The notes: generated from the letters alone by a model not told the origin. Numbered from the stretch's first letter, positions 1 through 10,211 are shown. The stretch: DNA of 64,000 nt from Chionis minor (GCA_013398295.1 VZSF01008858.1:128198-192197); one strand, 5' to 3'. Translations and numbers: made by a program.

Positions 1-1630
1 ATCAGCTTTATTCTCGGTTTCCATGGCAGATACTTTTCTGAGCCCATATCTTCCACAAATATTGCTAATTTATTCTCTCAGCCATGTCTCTGCAAATACC
101 TGCAGGAGGATGCCATGTGCAATGAGAGCGGTGAAAACCAGGCACATGCCTCGGCTCTTGTTTTCGGCAAAAGAAGGGCTCATTTTCTACAGACACAAGA
201 TCACGCTGATCTTCTGGCACTATTTTTTTCCCTAAGTACTCTGAAACTGTATTATCTGTCCAGTGAAGCAAAGTACATTTAACACTTCGGTCAGGCGTTT
301 TTTACAGGCAGGTTTTCCCCCCACACAGCGCTCCAGGCTGCCCTTTCCCTCAGGGAACCAGCCATGAGCATGTCCCTGTTCTGCTGCTCCCCCCTTGTAT
401 TTCACATTAACGGGAGTCTATAAAACATCCGGCTCTTTCATGGGCAGAGACCCAGGAACCAGCAACATCAAAAAAAATCCTATTTTCAGGGTGGATTTAC
501 CAGCCCTGCAAATGTTGAGCAAACAGCGGCTGATGTGTAATTCTCACAAATTCAGCAAGACTTCGGCAAAGCGAGAGGCTTTTAAGTCTTTCTGGCAGGA
601 GGAGAATCACAGGGTTTTGCAAAGTAGTTGTTTATACACTAAAGCACGTAACAGCGAGCACATGCAAAAGAAATTAAGGCAAACTTGTAAAAAGTAACCT
701 GCACAATGACAGCGATGCCGAACTGGCGGAAACAAATGACAGGCACGTGCAGGGCGAGCTCGTGCCGGTACCAACAACATGGAGCAAAGTCCCGGCCGCC
801 ACGGGGAAAGCCCTTCCTTGGGTGGGATGCGGGTGAATGCAGAGCACCGGATGGGACGGGGCGAGCCCAGCACTTAGGGATGATTCCCCGGGTCCCAGAT
901 AGGAAAGTCCAACACTGGCATGCGGCTCACTCCCTCTCCTAAAGATAAAAGCCTGGCGAGGCCCAGCCAGGAGAGCCCGGATGGAGCTGGCACTGCCAGT
1001 CGTTCCGGGGTCAGCAGGCAGCAGCCGCCCTGCGCTGCGCATCACCGGCGGAGCAACGGCTCTGCGTTAATCCTGCTCTCGGCTCCACGCCGGCACAAGC
1101 GCCGGGCACAGAGGTGCTTCAGGTGCTCTCACCTCTCCCGTGGCTCCGTGGCCAGGGGAGAGTGGGTTTGCAGGGGCTGCGCTCAGACACATCCCCCCAC
1201 TCTGCCCGAACCAGGGTTTTAAAGTTTCTTTGGATCCGCTCCACGCTGCGGCCAGAGATCCCCTCCACAGCTCCCCAGTAAATAAGGGAAACCCCCTGGG
1301 GCTGGAGAGGGGACAGGGGCTGTTTCTGGACTTCTCCAGAAGGGTGAGTAATAGGGGTCATCAGCACAGCCAGTAAACAAGCAGCTAATTCTCCAAACAG
1401 TGCCTCCGCGGCATCCGGCCGCTTTCAAGTTGTTAACCAAAATATGCTTATCGCTGGCTCCCCGGACTTGAGTGACTTTTGAACACACCGCTGTTCTGGG
1501 CCAGAGTTAGTTGTGCTCCATAATACCAGATTTCCAAGCCCAGCAGGACGCCCCAGTGGCCAGAGCCGGCCCCATGCAGGCAGCCGTGCCCTGTCCGTGT
1601 CCTCAGCAGCAGGGAGTCGGAACCACAGCA
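1..1630. other. 5' flanking non-coding DNA
   Basis: Upstream flank of TCIM. No exon of a named gene was recognised. The first 282 bases hold an open plus-strand frame that enters from the window edge and ends at TAA 280-282, with an acceptor-like pyrimidine stretch ending in AG at 80-81. Its translation matches nothing I know, so I do not call it a gene. From about 700 to 1600 the DNA is GC-rich and carries open frames on both strands that look like by-products of low stop-codon density. Confidence 0.6.
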
Positions 1631-1726
1631 CATCCCGAGCTGGAAGGGACTCGGAAGCATCACGGAGTCCAACTCCCCGCTCATCGCAGCGCTGCCTCAA
1701 ACTAAATGGTACGACTGACAGAGAGT
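1631..1726 (-). mobile_element. Decayed CR1 LINE 3' fragment
   Basis: The stretch contains GAGCTGGAAGGGAC, then a degenerate version of the 'atcatcgagtccaactcc' block, then a CCTCAAACTAAA...ACTGACAGAGAGT segment. These are in the order found in reverse-complemented CR1 3' ends, so the element points to the minus strand. Several mismatches and the loss of both the 3' terminal repeat and everything 5' suggest an old, truncated copy. The boundaries are approximate. CR1 copies are normally 5'-truncated and lack target-site duplications, and none is visible here. Confidence 0.6.
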
Positions 1727-2426
1727 CCTCCCAGCCCAAGGGCTCCGCACTGGCCGCGGGTGGAGAGCACAGACTCTTTCGGAGTGGAGGAGCTGCCCCG
1801 GTGAGGATGCTGGAGGCGGCCGGAGGGCAGCAAACAGCTCGGTGCTGCTGCTGCAGCGCCGCGTGCGCAGCGGGGCAGAGAGATTTCACCTGCTGCCCCG
1901 GTGAGAGCATTGCCAAGGGCGGCTCTGGGGTGTAACACCCCGGGGCAGTCACCGCAGAGGCCATCGTGGCCTTTCATAAACCACTTGCCAATTGGGAAAT
2001 ATGGTGCTGTGAGTGCTAAGCGTGACCCGTGTCATCTGGGAAGCAGCAGGAAGCCTCCTGTGCCTGGACCGGAGCAGGTCCTGCCGTGTTCCCTCACGGC
2101 TGCAGCCGGCTCTAAGGCTCTAAACTAACACCTCTTGCTGTATTGCACGAGTTCTCACCTGGAATTTTAACCATTTATTGTATTACATGTTATATATCGC
2201 GGATGCAGAGCTTCCCCATGTGCAACAAAAGGTCAGGAGCGGATTTCGAGCCGCAGGCGCTCGCAGTCCCCTGGCAACACTTGAAATGGTGCGGAGCCTG
2301 TTCCACACCGTGTCGGAGAAAAACCATCCATCCCCAGCGCAGAAACACAGAGAACTTTTCTCCTCGGCCGCACGGCGGAGGAAAGTTGGCAACTCAACTG
2401 TTAAACTCGGCTGTGGCCGCTGGTGT
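1727..2426. other. TCIM-proximal upstream region
   Basis: About 0.8 kb directly upstream of the TCIM transcription unit. It is mostly GC-rich, with an AT-richer patch near 2130-2200. No coding exon is recognised. The open frames here are short and overlap on both strands, as expected from composition. It probably includes proximal regulatory sequence for TCIM, inferred from position only. Confidence 0.5.
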
Positions 2427-2441
2427 TGACATCACGGTGAT
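2427..2441 (+). promoter_or_regulatory. CRE/ATF-like site with overlapping inverted repeat
   Basis: TGACATCA (2427-2434) differs by one base from the cAMP-response element TGACGTCA. It overlaps a perfect inverted repeat ATCAC-G-GTGAT (2431-2441). It lies about 50 bases upstream of the TATA-like box, so roughly 80-95 bases upstream of the expected start site, the usual place for proximal activator sites. Binding by CREB/ATF or AP-1 type bZIP factors is an inference from motif and position. Confidence 0.3.
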
Positions 2442-2486
2442 CTCACCACTGTAACTTGAGCGCTCCGGCTTTTTCCCCAGACTGCC

Positions 2487-2494
2487 TTTAAATA
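2487..2494 (+). promoter_or_regulatory. TATA-like box of TCIM
   Basis: TTTAAATA sits 81 bases upstream of the TCIM start codon, followed by a GC-rich stretch. A start site 25-32 bases downstream would fall near 2515-2525 and leave a 5' UTR of about 45-50 bases with no upstream ATG seen between 2515 and 2567. A focused TATA promoter with no introns would suit a small, rapidly inducible gene. The actual start site is not shown by the sequence. Confidence 0.45.
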
Positions 2495-2499
2495 CCAGC

Positions 2500-3190
2500 C
2501 CCGGGAGCCAGCGCAGCACCCTTCCCTCCGACTGGACCGAGGGCAGAGCCGGCATCGCCCCACATAGATGAAAGCAAAGAGAAGCTCCAAAACTCCAGCC
2601 ATGTCCACATCCCTGCGCGTGAGCCCCTCGGTCCACGGCTACCGCTTCGACACCGCCCTGCGCAAGAAAGCGGCGGCCAACATCTTTGAGACCGTCAACG
2701 AAGAGTCCCTGCAGAAACTCTTCAAAAACTCTGGGGACAAGAAGGCGGAGGAAAGAGCCAAGATCATCCTCGCCACTGACCAGGACTTGGAGGAGAAAAC
2801 AAGAGCGCTGATGGCCCTAAAGCAGAGGCGAAAAGACAAGCTGCTGCAGTTCCTGACGTCTCGGAAATACTCCATTAAAGTTCACTGAGGTGGCGAAGGG
2901 AGCAGAAATGGAGGAGAACGTTTCGGGACAGGACTGTTTGTGACCTCCCAGCACGCGCGGCACGCTCCGCTGCCCCTCCAGCTGCTGGCGGGACAGGACC
3001 TGACAGGCCACCCGCAGGGTCGCACCCCGCCACGCACCCAGCAAACCACGGCGCAGGCGGCAGCGCCGGCGCGGACGGATGGCAGCGTGGCAGCCAGAGG
3101 CTCCCAGAGCGGGGGCAGATCCCGGCCGGAGGCAGCCAGGCTCCTCGGGCAGCCGTGGGGGGACCCCGCGCCCGGCTGCGACTCAAGACC
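2500..3190. promoter_or_regulatory. CpG island over the TCIM start, ORF and proximal 3' UTR
   Basis: CpG dinucleotides are frequent from just before the start codon to about 3190, for example in GCGCAAGAAAGCGGCGG within the ORF and in the GC-rich first 300 bases of the 3' UTR. They then drop abruptly to the AT-rich distal 3' UTR. This is consistent with an unmethylated germline promoter domain. Density was judged by eye, so the boundaries are approximate. Confidence 0.55.
2568..2888 (+). CDS. TCIM: Transcriptional and immune response regulator TCIM (C8orf4/TC1), single exon
   Basis: This 106-residue ORF has the length and overall sequence pattern I know for vertebrate TCIM: an MKAKRS N-terminus, then MSTSLRVSPS (residues 12-21), a central block with NSGDKKAEERAKII (54-67), EEKTRALMALK (75-85), a basic stretch KQRRKDK (85-91) that could act as a nuclear signal, and the C-terminus YSIKVH. 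The second half is rich in Lys, Glu and Leu and looks helical; there is no signal peptide or membrane segment. In mammals TCIM is a small, largely disordered nuclear/perinuclear protein. It binds Chibby and so relieves inhibition of beta-catenin, enhancing Wnt target expression, and it is linked to NF-kB and growth-factor responses. The start is fixed by an in-frame TAG immediately before the ATG (2565-2567); the stop is TGA 2886-2888. The first ATG has a weak context (T at -3), whereas Met12 at 2601 has G at -3. No frameshift or missing segment is seen. Confidence 0.97.
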   Translation: MKAKRSSKTPAMSTSLRVSPSVHGYRFDTALRKKAAANIFETVNEESLQKLFKNSGDKKAEERAKIILATDQDLEEKTRALMALKQRRKDKLLQFLTSRKYSIKVH

Positions 3191-3720
3191 TTCTGATGGA
3201 CTCGGTGTTTGCTGACCTCCCCTGCGTGCTTCGCCTTTGCAAACTCGGTTCCTGAGATCCCCAGCCCTTGCTAAGCCTCGCTGCTGTGCGCTGAGAGGGA
3301 GGTTCTAGGGACTGATCAGCTGCTGATCGTGGATCACTTTGCATTTGTTAAAATGCACCTAAATGCACCGTATGGGTGCAGTGAATTCCGCCTTCAGGGA
3401 ATGCATTTGCTCCAGAGACACACCACGCAACCGTATCTTTTCTTTCTCAAGCTGTACGTGTGCAGTATAAACTGTTTGCACAGAAGCAATAATAATGACA
3501 TATTTCCCTGAATTTACTGTGAAGTTCCTTAATATTTTGTTCACTTCCGATTAACACGAAAAATCTAAATATTCTAACTACAGTTCTTATTTGTATAGAT
3601 TACAGTAGCTTTTAGACAAGTACTTCATGGTAATATTTTACAACAATGTTATTGTTATATCGACTATAATTTATTGCATACGGCGATCTGAAATTTAATA
3701 AATTATGAAGTAAATATAAT
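2889..3720 (+). other. TCIM: 3' UTR of TCIM
   Basis: The first 300 bases are GC-rich and the rest, from about 3330, is strongly AT-rich. ATTTA pentamers of the AU-rich-element type occur at 3512-3516, 3669-3673 and 3693-3697, the last overlapping the polyadenylation signal region. Such elements can shorten mRNA half-life, fitting an inducible regulator. The extent is inferred from the stop codon and the AATAAA at 3697, with cleavage expected 10-30 bases later. The next ORFs on this strand are not recognisable, so there is no sign of a second cistron. Confidence 0.7.
3697..3702 (+). terminator. Polyadenylation signal AATAAA of TCIM
   Basis: A canonical AATAAA lies 809 bases after the TCIM stop, within AT-rich DNA, followed by TTCTCTTGTC and a G/T-rich stretch around 3752-3778 (GTGGGG, TTTTGGT) that could serve as the downstream element. 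I saw no other canonical signal between the stop codon and this site. Confidence 0.7.
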
Positions 3721-4219
3721 TTCTCTTGTCTAAAATGCTCAATTCTCCTGGAGGAGTGGGGTTATACTGTTTTGGTCATTTCACAGCCATTTTTAAGAGC
3801 AGACTACCCGCACCACTCCTTAATTCCCAAGTGTCAATGTGGCAGCTCTGCTGCCGTCCCTGCCATCCCTACATTCCCTGCCATGCCTGCCATCCAGACC
3901 AGCAGCACCAGAGTTTTTGACCCACAGCTGCCGTGGGGACTCTGGTGTCCCCAGAAGGACCTCACCAAATCTAATGGCAATCAGACCCCAGCTGTTAGCT
4001 TCCCCTATGTCAGAAAGGAGAATTACACCTTTTGCAATAGTGTGACAGAAAAGTCGCTTTGGAAAATGACCCGTTCCGAGCCACAGCCAGCGGTGTGGTT
4101 CATCGGGCTCTTGGCATTCCTGCAAAGCTCAGACTTGGCTCCCCGTCATCCAAAGAAACAGAAGTGAGTTATGAACGCTTTGGCAGCAGAACTGGGCTCA
4201 GTTTTTCTGCAGGTTATGC
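3721..4219. other. Non-coding DNA after TCIM
   Basis: No gene is recognised. The stretch 3845-3905 has a loose run of CCCTGCCAT-like units. Short open frames on both strands overlap without codon signature. Confidence 0.5.
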
Positions 4220-4490
4220 CATACTATCATGATAGACTATGTTGAAAATACTTAAAAATAGCCAAGACCAGCTATTTATAAATATGTCCTCTCATAACCT
4301 GCTGGTTTAGAAAAAAACATTCCCATGACTCTGCTTGGAGCAGTAAAGATAAAACAATTCAGAAGAATGATAGACCAGCTACAGCCTTTTGCCTACGGTA
4401 AAAACTCCAAATTGCCTATGTCAGGGAGACTAGAAATAATCCTTTAAATTACTTAATAGAATGGACAATTGTAATTATTTATAGCACAGT
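4220..4490. promoter_or_regulatory. Candidate enhancer: palindromic GATA site plus two MEF2-type sites
   Basis: This AT-rich island, 1.3-1.6 kb beyond the TCIM stop and flanked by GC-rich DNA, holds a perfect 12-base palindrome CTATCATGATAG (4224-4235) that presents a GATA site on each strand. It also holds CTATTTATAA (4272-4281) and TTATTTATAG (4475-4484), both fitting the MEF2 consensus YTAWWWWTAR. Enhancer function and any link to TCIM are inferred from clustering and position only. Confidence 0.25.
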
Positions 4491-5083
4491 GAGGCACATC
4501 CAAGCACCCCACGAGACCACCGGGTCAGGGAACGCAATGCCCAGCGTGCGGAGCCGCACCGGCTCCCCCGAGCATCCCTGGGGCCGTGGCACAGCACCGG
4601 CCTCCCGAAAGCGGGAGGTGGGAGAAGGGTCTGCAGCCTTCGCTGCGGCTGGGAGGGTGGAGGCTGGGAGCACCTCCGGACACCCCCGCCCTGGGCTCCC
4701 GTCGCTCCCACGCTCCGCGTCGGCTCTGAGACCTCGCTGGGGCCGGGGAGGGGATGCCCAGTGGTCCCTCCTCCCGAGGAGACCAGAGGGAGCCGGGGTC
4801 ACGCCTGGTTCAGGACGGACCTTTCTGGAAGGACCTCCGAAGGCTTCTCTGGGCTGCCCTTACGCAGGAGAACCTGCCCCAGAGCGGGATTTGAGCCAGT
4901 TTTCTGGCATTTGACCTGTTCTGCTGCAGTGTCCCCCACTTGGCTGCAGCTGTTTCACCCACTCATGACACATCCCCACAAAACCATCCACAGTGACACA
5001 AAGTGCCTCAAACGGGCTGTTTCCAAAAAAGGCCAAACGGGGCCGCTGAGCAGCTGCCAGCAGCCCCGGACGCTGCCGCACCA
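4491..5083. other. GC-rich intergenic DNA
   Basis: A GC- and CpG-rich stretch with overlapping open frames on both strands, none resembling a known protein. No RNA gene or mobile element was recognised. Confidence 0.5.
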
Positions 5084-5130
5084 CCCCCCCCACCGCCTCC
5101 CCCCCCCCCCCCCCCCCTGCCCCCCCCCGC
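5084..5130. repeat. Poly-C tract (poly-G on the minus strand)
   Basis: Runs of C at 5084-5091, 5099-5117 and 5120-5128 are interrupted by only a few bases. The minus strand therefore has several G-runs in close succession and could form a G-quadruplex; the plus strand could form an i-motif. Long homopolymers are also error-prone in sequencing, so the exact length is uncertain. Confidence 0.9.
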
Positions 5131-5439
5131 CGCTCCAGGCGTTTGGGATGCAGCTCCTTCCACTCCGCTCCAGTCGGATTTCCCATCAGAGCCATTCCTG
5201 GTGTGACAAACACCCAAACCAGAAGCCAGCGGGGTGACACAGCCTCCAAACCCATCCGCCTCGGGGGCACCCCGACAGCCCCACTGCAGGAGGGTGCTCT
5301 CAGAAACCCCCGGCAGGTTCCAAAACAGCGTTCCGCTCTCCTGCTGCTTCCCGCTGGCCTGACCCTGCTGCTGGGACTGCGTTCGCCCCCTCTGCCCTGC
5401 CCCTGACCCCCCAGCTGCAGCTGCCCCCCACGCCAGGGC
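5131..5439. other. GC-rich intergenic DNA between two repeats
   Basis: No gene is recognised. A 295-codon minus-strand open frame crosses this segment and the poly-C tract, but its composition (Gly, Arg, Pro-rich and repeat-derived) argues against a real protein. Confidence 0.5.
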
Positions 5440-5495
5440 CAGCCGTGGGTTCGTCCCAGCCGTGGGTTCGTCCCAGCCGTGGGTTCGTCCCAGCC
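5440..5495. repeat. 17-bp tandem repeat, 3.3 copies
   Basis: The unit CAGCCGTGGGTTCGTCC occurs at 5440-5456, 5457-5473 and 5474-5490 without mismatches, followed by a partial CAGCC. Exact identity of the copies points to a recent or actively homogenised minisatellite, which may vary in copy number between individuals. Confidence 0.95.
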
Positions 5496-6289
5496 TCGCC
5501 ACCCTCTTGGCCCCCGGTACCGCAGCACGCGCCCAGCTCCAAAGGGGTCGGGGTGAGCCAAGGGAAGGGCTGACGCTTTGGCACCCCACGGGGTTTGGGG
5601 AGAGGGGGGCGACAGCTCTCTGCCCTCACCATCGGCGCCAGGGCCCGCGGCCACAATTAAAGCGGGCATCCAGAACCCCCCCGCCACAAGGCACAGCTCT
5701 GCAAGGGGCTGACAGTCCCACTCAGGGCTGCAGCCACCCAGAGACATCCCCGTGGGACGTGCAGCACCCGACTCATTCTATGGTCCCCCCGGTTCCCTAT
5801 GGCCACCACTAGCCCAACGCTGCCAGCAGCCAGGGCAGCCCGATGCGTCACCTGCCACTTTCTCTCCCTGCGGGAAGCGAGCCTGAAGGACGCCGCCACT
5901 GCGGCAGACCAAAAGCAACACCGACTGAAGCGGTTGCTGCTGGCAGGTCCTGGATTGCCCAGACATTCCTGCTGCCAAACATTTGCATAACGTGGCTGAT
6001 AAGATCTTGTGACTTAGGGACTTTACAGTCCCTCTTGTCTCATTACATTTAAATTATTAGCCCAAGAGGCATCCCTGATACATAAAGGGCGCTTACAAAA
6101 AAGTTACATGTGTGTTGGATTTTGACAGCGGGAAAAGGCAATTTTCCCTGGTCACAGCCCGGGTGCCGTTTGGGCAGGTTTGTGCTGACCAGCAGCGCGT
6201 CTCGCAGCGGGCTCGGGGTAAATCGCAGTTAATCGCTGTGGAACACTTGTCAAGGAGAGTTCCGGGTACAAGCGTGCAGCCATCGCAGA
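5496..6289. other. Intergenic DNA with an AT-richer island
   Basis: GC-rich until about 5900, then AT-richer to 6120. A perfect octamer ATTTGCAT, the POU-family target, is at 5981-5988. One such site is within chance expectation for a window this size. No exon or repeat is recognised. Confidence 0.45.
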
Positions 6290-6560
6290 CCCCTCGCCCC
6301 GCGGCGCTGCCTTGGCTGCCGCTCTCGGGGCTGCGCAAGGGAGGGCTCAGGGCAGCCGGCCCCGGTGCTGCGGCGCCCGCAGGGGTCCGGCCGAGCGCGG
6401 CGCGGTGGCAGCGGCGCAGCAGAGGTGCAGGAGGGCAGGTCACCGCATTGTGCCGGGCCCTTCCTGAGCGCCCGGTGCCGCAGACTCGGCGTCTTTGTCG
6501 GCGCGCGTGCGGCATTGACGGACCGCCCGGCATCGCTGCCGCCAGACGCGGGGCCCATTG
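6290..6560. promoter_or_regulatory. CpG-dense block (orphan CpG island)
   Basis: CpG is very dense here (for example GCGGCGCTGC, CCGAGCGCGGCGCGG, GGCGCGCGTGCGG), 3.4 kb downstream of TCIM and with no recognised gene start. It could be a distal regulatory island, the promoter of an unrecognised non-coding RNA, or simply a GC-rich isochore fluctuation. Confidence 0.4.
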
Positions 6561-7965
6561 TCAGCCTCCCCACCCAACAAACGGAGGAAAAGGCTGTTCA
6601 AGGTATTTCCTCCCTGCAGGAGCCGGGCGTTTCCATTAATTCTTCTCCATGAGTCAAACTGGCTGTACTGGGTGTCCCTCTGTCCCGGCATCCTGAGGAA
6701 CATGCGTCTGAGCAGCTAATTTTATCCAGCTTTCCTAATGCTCTGCCCGGGAGAGCAGCGCGGCCGAGGGGGCGGCTCCGCACCCCCAGCTCCACGGCCG
6801 TGCCTGGGAGCGTGCCGGTGGGCTCCCCGCCGCGGGCAGCTGGGGAGAAGCCGTGGAAAGCCGGGACACAGAACAAGCAGAAGCGGTTTTGGCACAAGCT
6901 GTGGTTGGACAGACCGGCGATGGTGGGGAGCAGCTCCCAGGGTGCCGCAAAGAAACAGCCCAGAGCAAAGCGGGGTCAGTTAGAGCAGGCGGCGCAGAGC
7001 CCCCACGACGTGTCCCCCCATCAAATGGCCATCCCCATCCCTCCAAAAAACTGCTCCTGCCGCCGTCCCAATGACGGGAAGATGGGGTTGGAACAAGCCA
7101 ACAGTGCAGCTCAGCCTGTCCCCTGTGCTCAGGAGATGGGGATGTTCCCCAGTGTCTGAACACCCTGTCCCGCGACCTTCAAATCTCTGGTGAAATGATG
7201 GAGCGCACACAACACGAGCGGAGTCCGAAGCGGGGCTGGGCCAGCCCTCGCACGGCGCTGTTTGTGCGTGAAGGGACAGGGTGCCCCGATCAACGGCAAC
7301 ACCTCACGGGCACGTTTCCCTTCCACCCCATTGAGCAATGGGGCAAGTTAAAAATTGACTCTGGAGCCGAACTGCACCTCGGTTGTGCCCAGAGGCACAG
7401 GCTCTCCCGGCGAGCAGGCGGCTCAGCCCCAGGGTGCACCGGGGAAGCCGGCACTCTCGGGCGTGCAGCGTCTGCTGGCACAGGGCAAGGAGAGCCACCC
7501 CCTCCCCGCACTGCCCACCCGCCCCGGGACGGCACCAGGGAGACGTGGGAGCCTGGCACCGCTCCACTGGGAGCGACCGGCCGACAGCAGGAAGAAAAAA
7601 GCCTTTTCTCCCCGCACAGAAACGCTTCAGCAGGAGCCATGCCCGGCCGGTGCCAGACCTGAGCGGCTTAGGCGCCGTGCCACGGCACACCGCGGACGCG
7701 CGAAGGGCTTGGGGGGAATTCCCCCTCCCACGGGAGCCTGCAAAGGCAGCGGGATGGATGGTGGCTGGGATGGAGGCGGCCCAGCCTCACCCATGGGCAG
7801 ACGGACCCATCCGGTCTCTCCCAGCCACGGAGCAGCCCGAGCACCATGGAGCCCAGGCGGGCAAACCCGGCTCGGCGTAGGGTGGCACCACGGGCACAGA
7901 GCGTGTTCCGTCTGCGGCGGCAAAAGGAAAACCTCGGCTATAAAGCCTGTTAAATGCGAGTGAAG
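6561..7965. other. GC-rich intergenic DNA
   Basis: Continuously GC-rich, with many overlapping open frames up to about 200 codons on both strands. These have Ala/Gly/Pro/Arg/Ser-rich translations and no recognisable domain. No transposon, RNA gene or splice-bounded exon could be supported. Confidence 0.5.
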
Positions 7966-7992
7966 AGCTATAACGCAGTGAGATTTATAGCT
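7966..7992. repeat. Short inverted repeat AGCTATAA / TTATAGCT
   Basis: Two 8-base arms at 7966-7973 and 7985-7992 are separated by 11 bases. It sits at the edge of an AT-richer island (7920-8230) that also contains GATAGATAAGG and CTATTTATGAG around 8089-8111. It could be a protein-binding palindrome; no transcript is implied. Confidence 0.4.
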
Positions 7993-10188
7993 GGGTTAGT
8001 GTGGTTTTCACGGAAAAGAGCAGGTCTGGGGTTTCAAAGCACGAATGCCTCACGTGAGGCGAAATGATGCTACAGTGTCATTTCGAGGTGATAGATAAGG
8101 CTATTTATGAGAAGAAAAGCCTCCAAAACGCTGTAGCCAACAGGAGGTCGCACAGTTGCCATATATCTTTGCTAAAAACCAAAAGTTAGACTGTGACCAG
8201 CATCTTAATACACAGCCCTGACAAACCCCCCATTTGCATTGAGCCGTGCACCGAATCGGCGCACGCGGCGCGGCACGAGGATGCTCTCGGCTTTGGTGAG
8301 CAGTGACGCCATCGCTGCCCGGCACTTGGCACGCCAGAAGCTACCGCTTACCGGGGGTGTCGAGGTACCCAGACATTCCTAAAGCGCCAAAACCTAAAAG
8401 CCATCTTGTACGGGATTAGTTACTCCCTGACGTTAATCCACACCTCTGCTCCGCGCAGGGGGCTCGCGAGGGCTCTCCAGGGGTTCGGAGCTGGGAGGGC
8501 CGGCACGGAGGCAGCCCCTGGGCTCCCTCGCATGCCAAGAGGCTTTTACGGCGCCCGGCTCCCCGGCAGGCAGGGTGGGGGGTCGGGGCAGTGAATCAGA
8601 GCTGAGCCAGCAGCCGTCACCTCCATGACTCCGGCTCCGCTGGACGCCCACGCACAGGGAAAATCATTGCGCGAGTGGAGGCTCCGGCATCCTCCTCCAT
8701 GGAAAACCTGCTTCCTCTGGATGACCAAGCACGGGCGCAGGGCCGGGGGCGCTCCCTGACTCACGCTAAAGCCGCTGGTTTGCAAAACACCTGGGTGGAA
8801 ACAACGCGGAGCAGCTCCCCGGCGCTGCCTGACGGCTGGTCCTGCCCAGCCCTGCCTGCTTCCTGCCTCCCGCCCGGCCACGGTCTGGCTCCGGCCACGT
8901 CCCGGCGCCAGGACACCACCACTCCGGGGGAAGATGTTCCCTGTGGTCACAAGAAACTGTGTGAATGCTCAGAAGAGGCTGCAGCAGCAAAGCTTTTCAG
9001 GAGAATGCGGAAGGTTGGGTTGGAAGCCCCAACACTGCCCCGAGGGTGGGGGCTCAGCAGCGCCCGGGGGTCCCCCGGCTGCCCCATCCCCATCCGACCA
9101 GTTTGCCCTGATCCCAGCACGCAGAGATGTCCCACCCGCCCGGGGTAGCAGCGATGCACCCGGGGGTCCCCCCGGGAGGGGACATCCCTTTCGCAGGCGC
9201 CAGCCACATACGGCTTGGCGCTCCGGAGCCTGGGAGCAGGAGTGGGTGCCGGCGCCGTGGCTCACCAGCGGGATTCCGTGGCACTGCAGGCTGCAGCCTC
9301 CCATGGCGCACGGCACCCTCCCGGGAAACGCACCCGGCTGGGCGGCTGCACCACCTTCTCCTGCTCCGTTCCTGCCGCTCTCCCGCAGCACCGGAGAACA
9401 ATTCGATCGTTTTTAAACGCCCATGCAGAAGAAAAAGTGGGTTTCCATTGTCTTCGCAAAGGAAAGGTGCTTTTATGCCTCAAGGAAGTAGACAAAAACT
9501 GGCACATAAACATCTCACGATGCCTTGACACAACTCAAGGTACTTTCCCCACCCGCTACTGTTTCTGCTTTGACATTGCACAATTGAAAGGAAAGAGCAC
9601 GTTGTCAAATTATTCCACCCAGATTGGACATATTCTCCAACTGGGTTTCTATTTAAAATTCACCTGCCATCCTGAGTGGTAAAAAAGTTCTAATCCAGAG
9701 GCGTTTTTTCTCTCCCTCTCTCCGAACTGCAAAGTACGAGACACAATTTATCATTTCACAAATGTGCTAGCGAGCCATCAGACCCTCCGCCTCTGCCAGA
9801 CTTTTTGGGAGGCGCTGATTTACACCCAACCACCCTCGCCCGGGTGTCATTGTCTGAGCCCGTTTGCAGAGTGACTGCTTGGGGCTGCCAGGGAGTTCAA
9901 GGATAAACCTACGATTCAAAATCTTGACCTGATTGAAGTCCATGGAAAAAATCCCCGCGACTTGAAGGATTTTGTGCAGAAGTAAAAACCTTGAATATAT
10001 CCTGCAGAAAGTGCTGCCAAGCGTATGCTGCTTTTATCCTGATTGTAACAACGAGCCTCTGCCTAAATACTGAGTGTTTTTTGCTGCAGTAAAAAGTATG
10101 CAAAAGTACATTATGATGGCGGAGAGACATTTATCAAAGTCAAGGACCAGCTTTTCCTTGGCTAACTGGCCAAAAAATGAAATAGCGC
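7993..10188. other. Intergenic DNA, AT-rich islands around a GC-rich core
   Basis: The island up to about 8230 includes an octamer ATTTGCAT at 8232-8239. The region 8430-9420 is GC-rich with no credible gene. From 9420 to 10188 the base composition is balanced and low in CpG. This is the kind of sequence in which conserved non-coding elements are often found, but conservation cannot be judged from one genome. Confidence 0.45.
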
Positions 10189-10211
10189 TTTTTTTTTTTT
10201 TTAAAAAAAAA
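10189..10211. repeat. T14-A9 homopolymer junction
   Basis: A run of 14 T (10189-10202) is followed directly by 9 A (10203-10211), giving an AT-only inverted repeat. It is not attached to a recognisable retroposon body and probably arose by slippage. Confidence 0.9.

Noticed and set aside
4860..5747. 295-codon minus-strand open frame
   Set aside because: It crosses the poly-C tract and the 17-bp repeat and is Gly/Arg/Pro-rich. It is explained by the scarcity of stop codons in GC-rich DNA.
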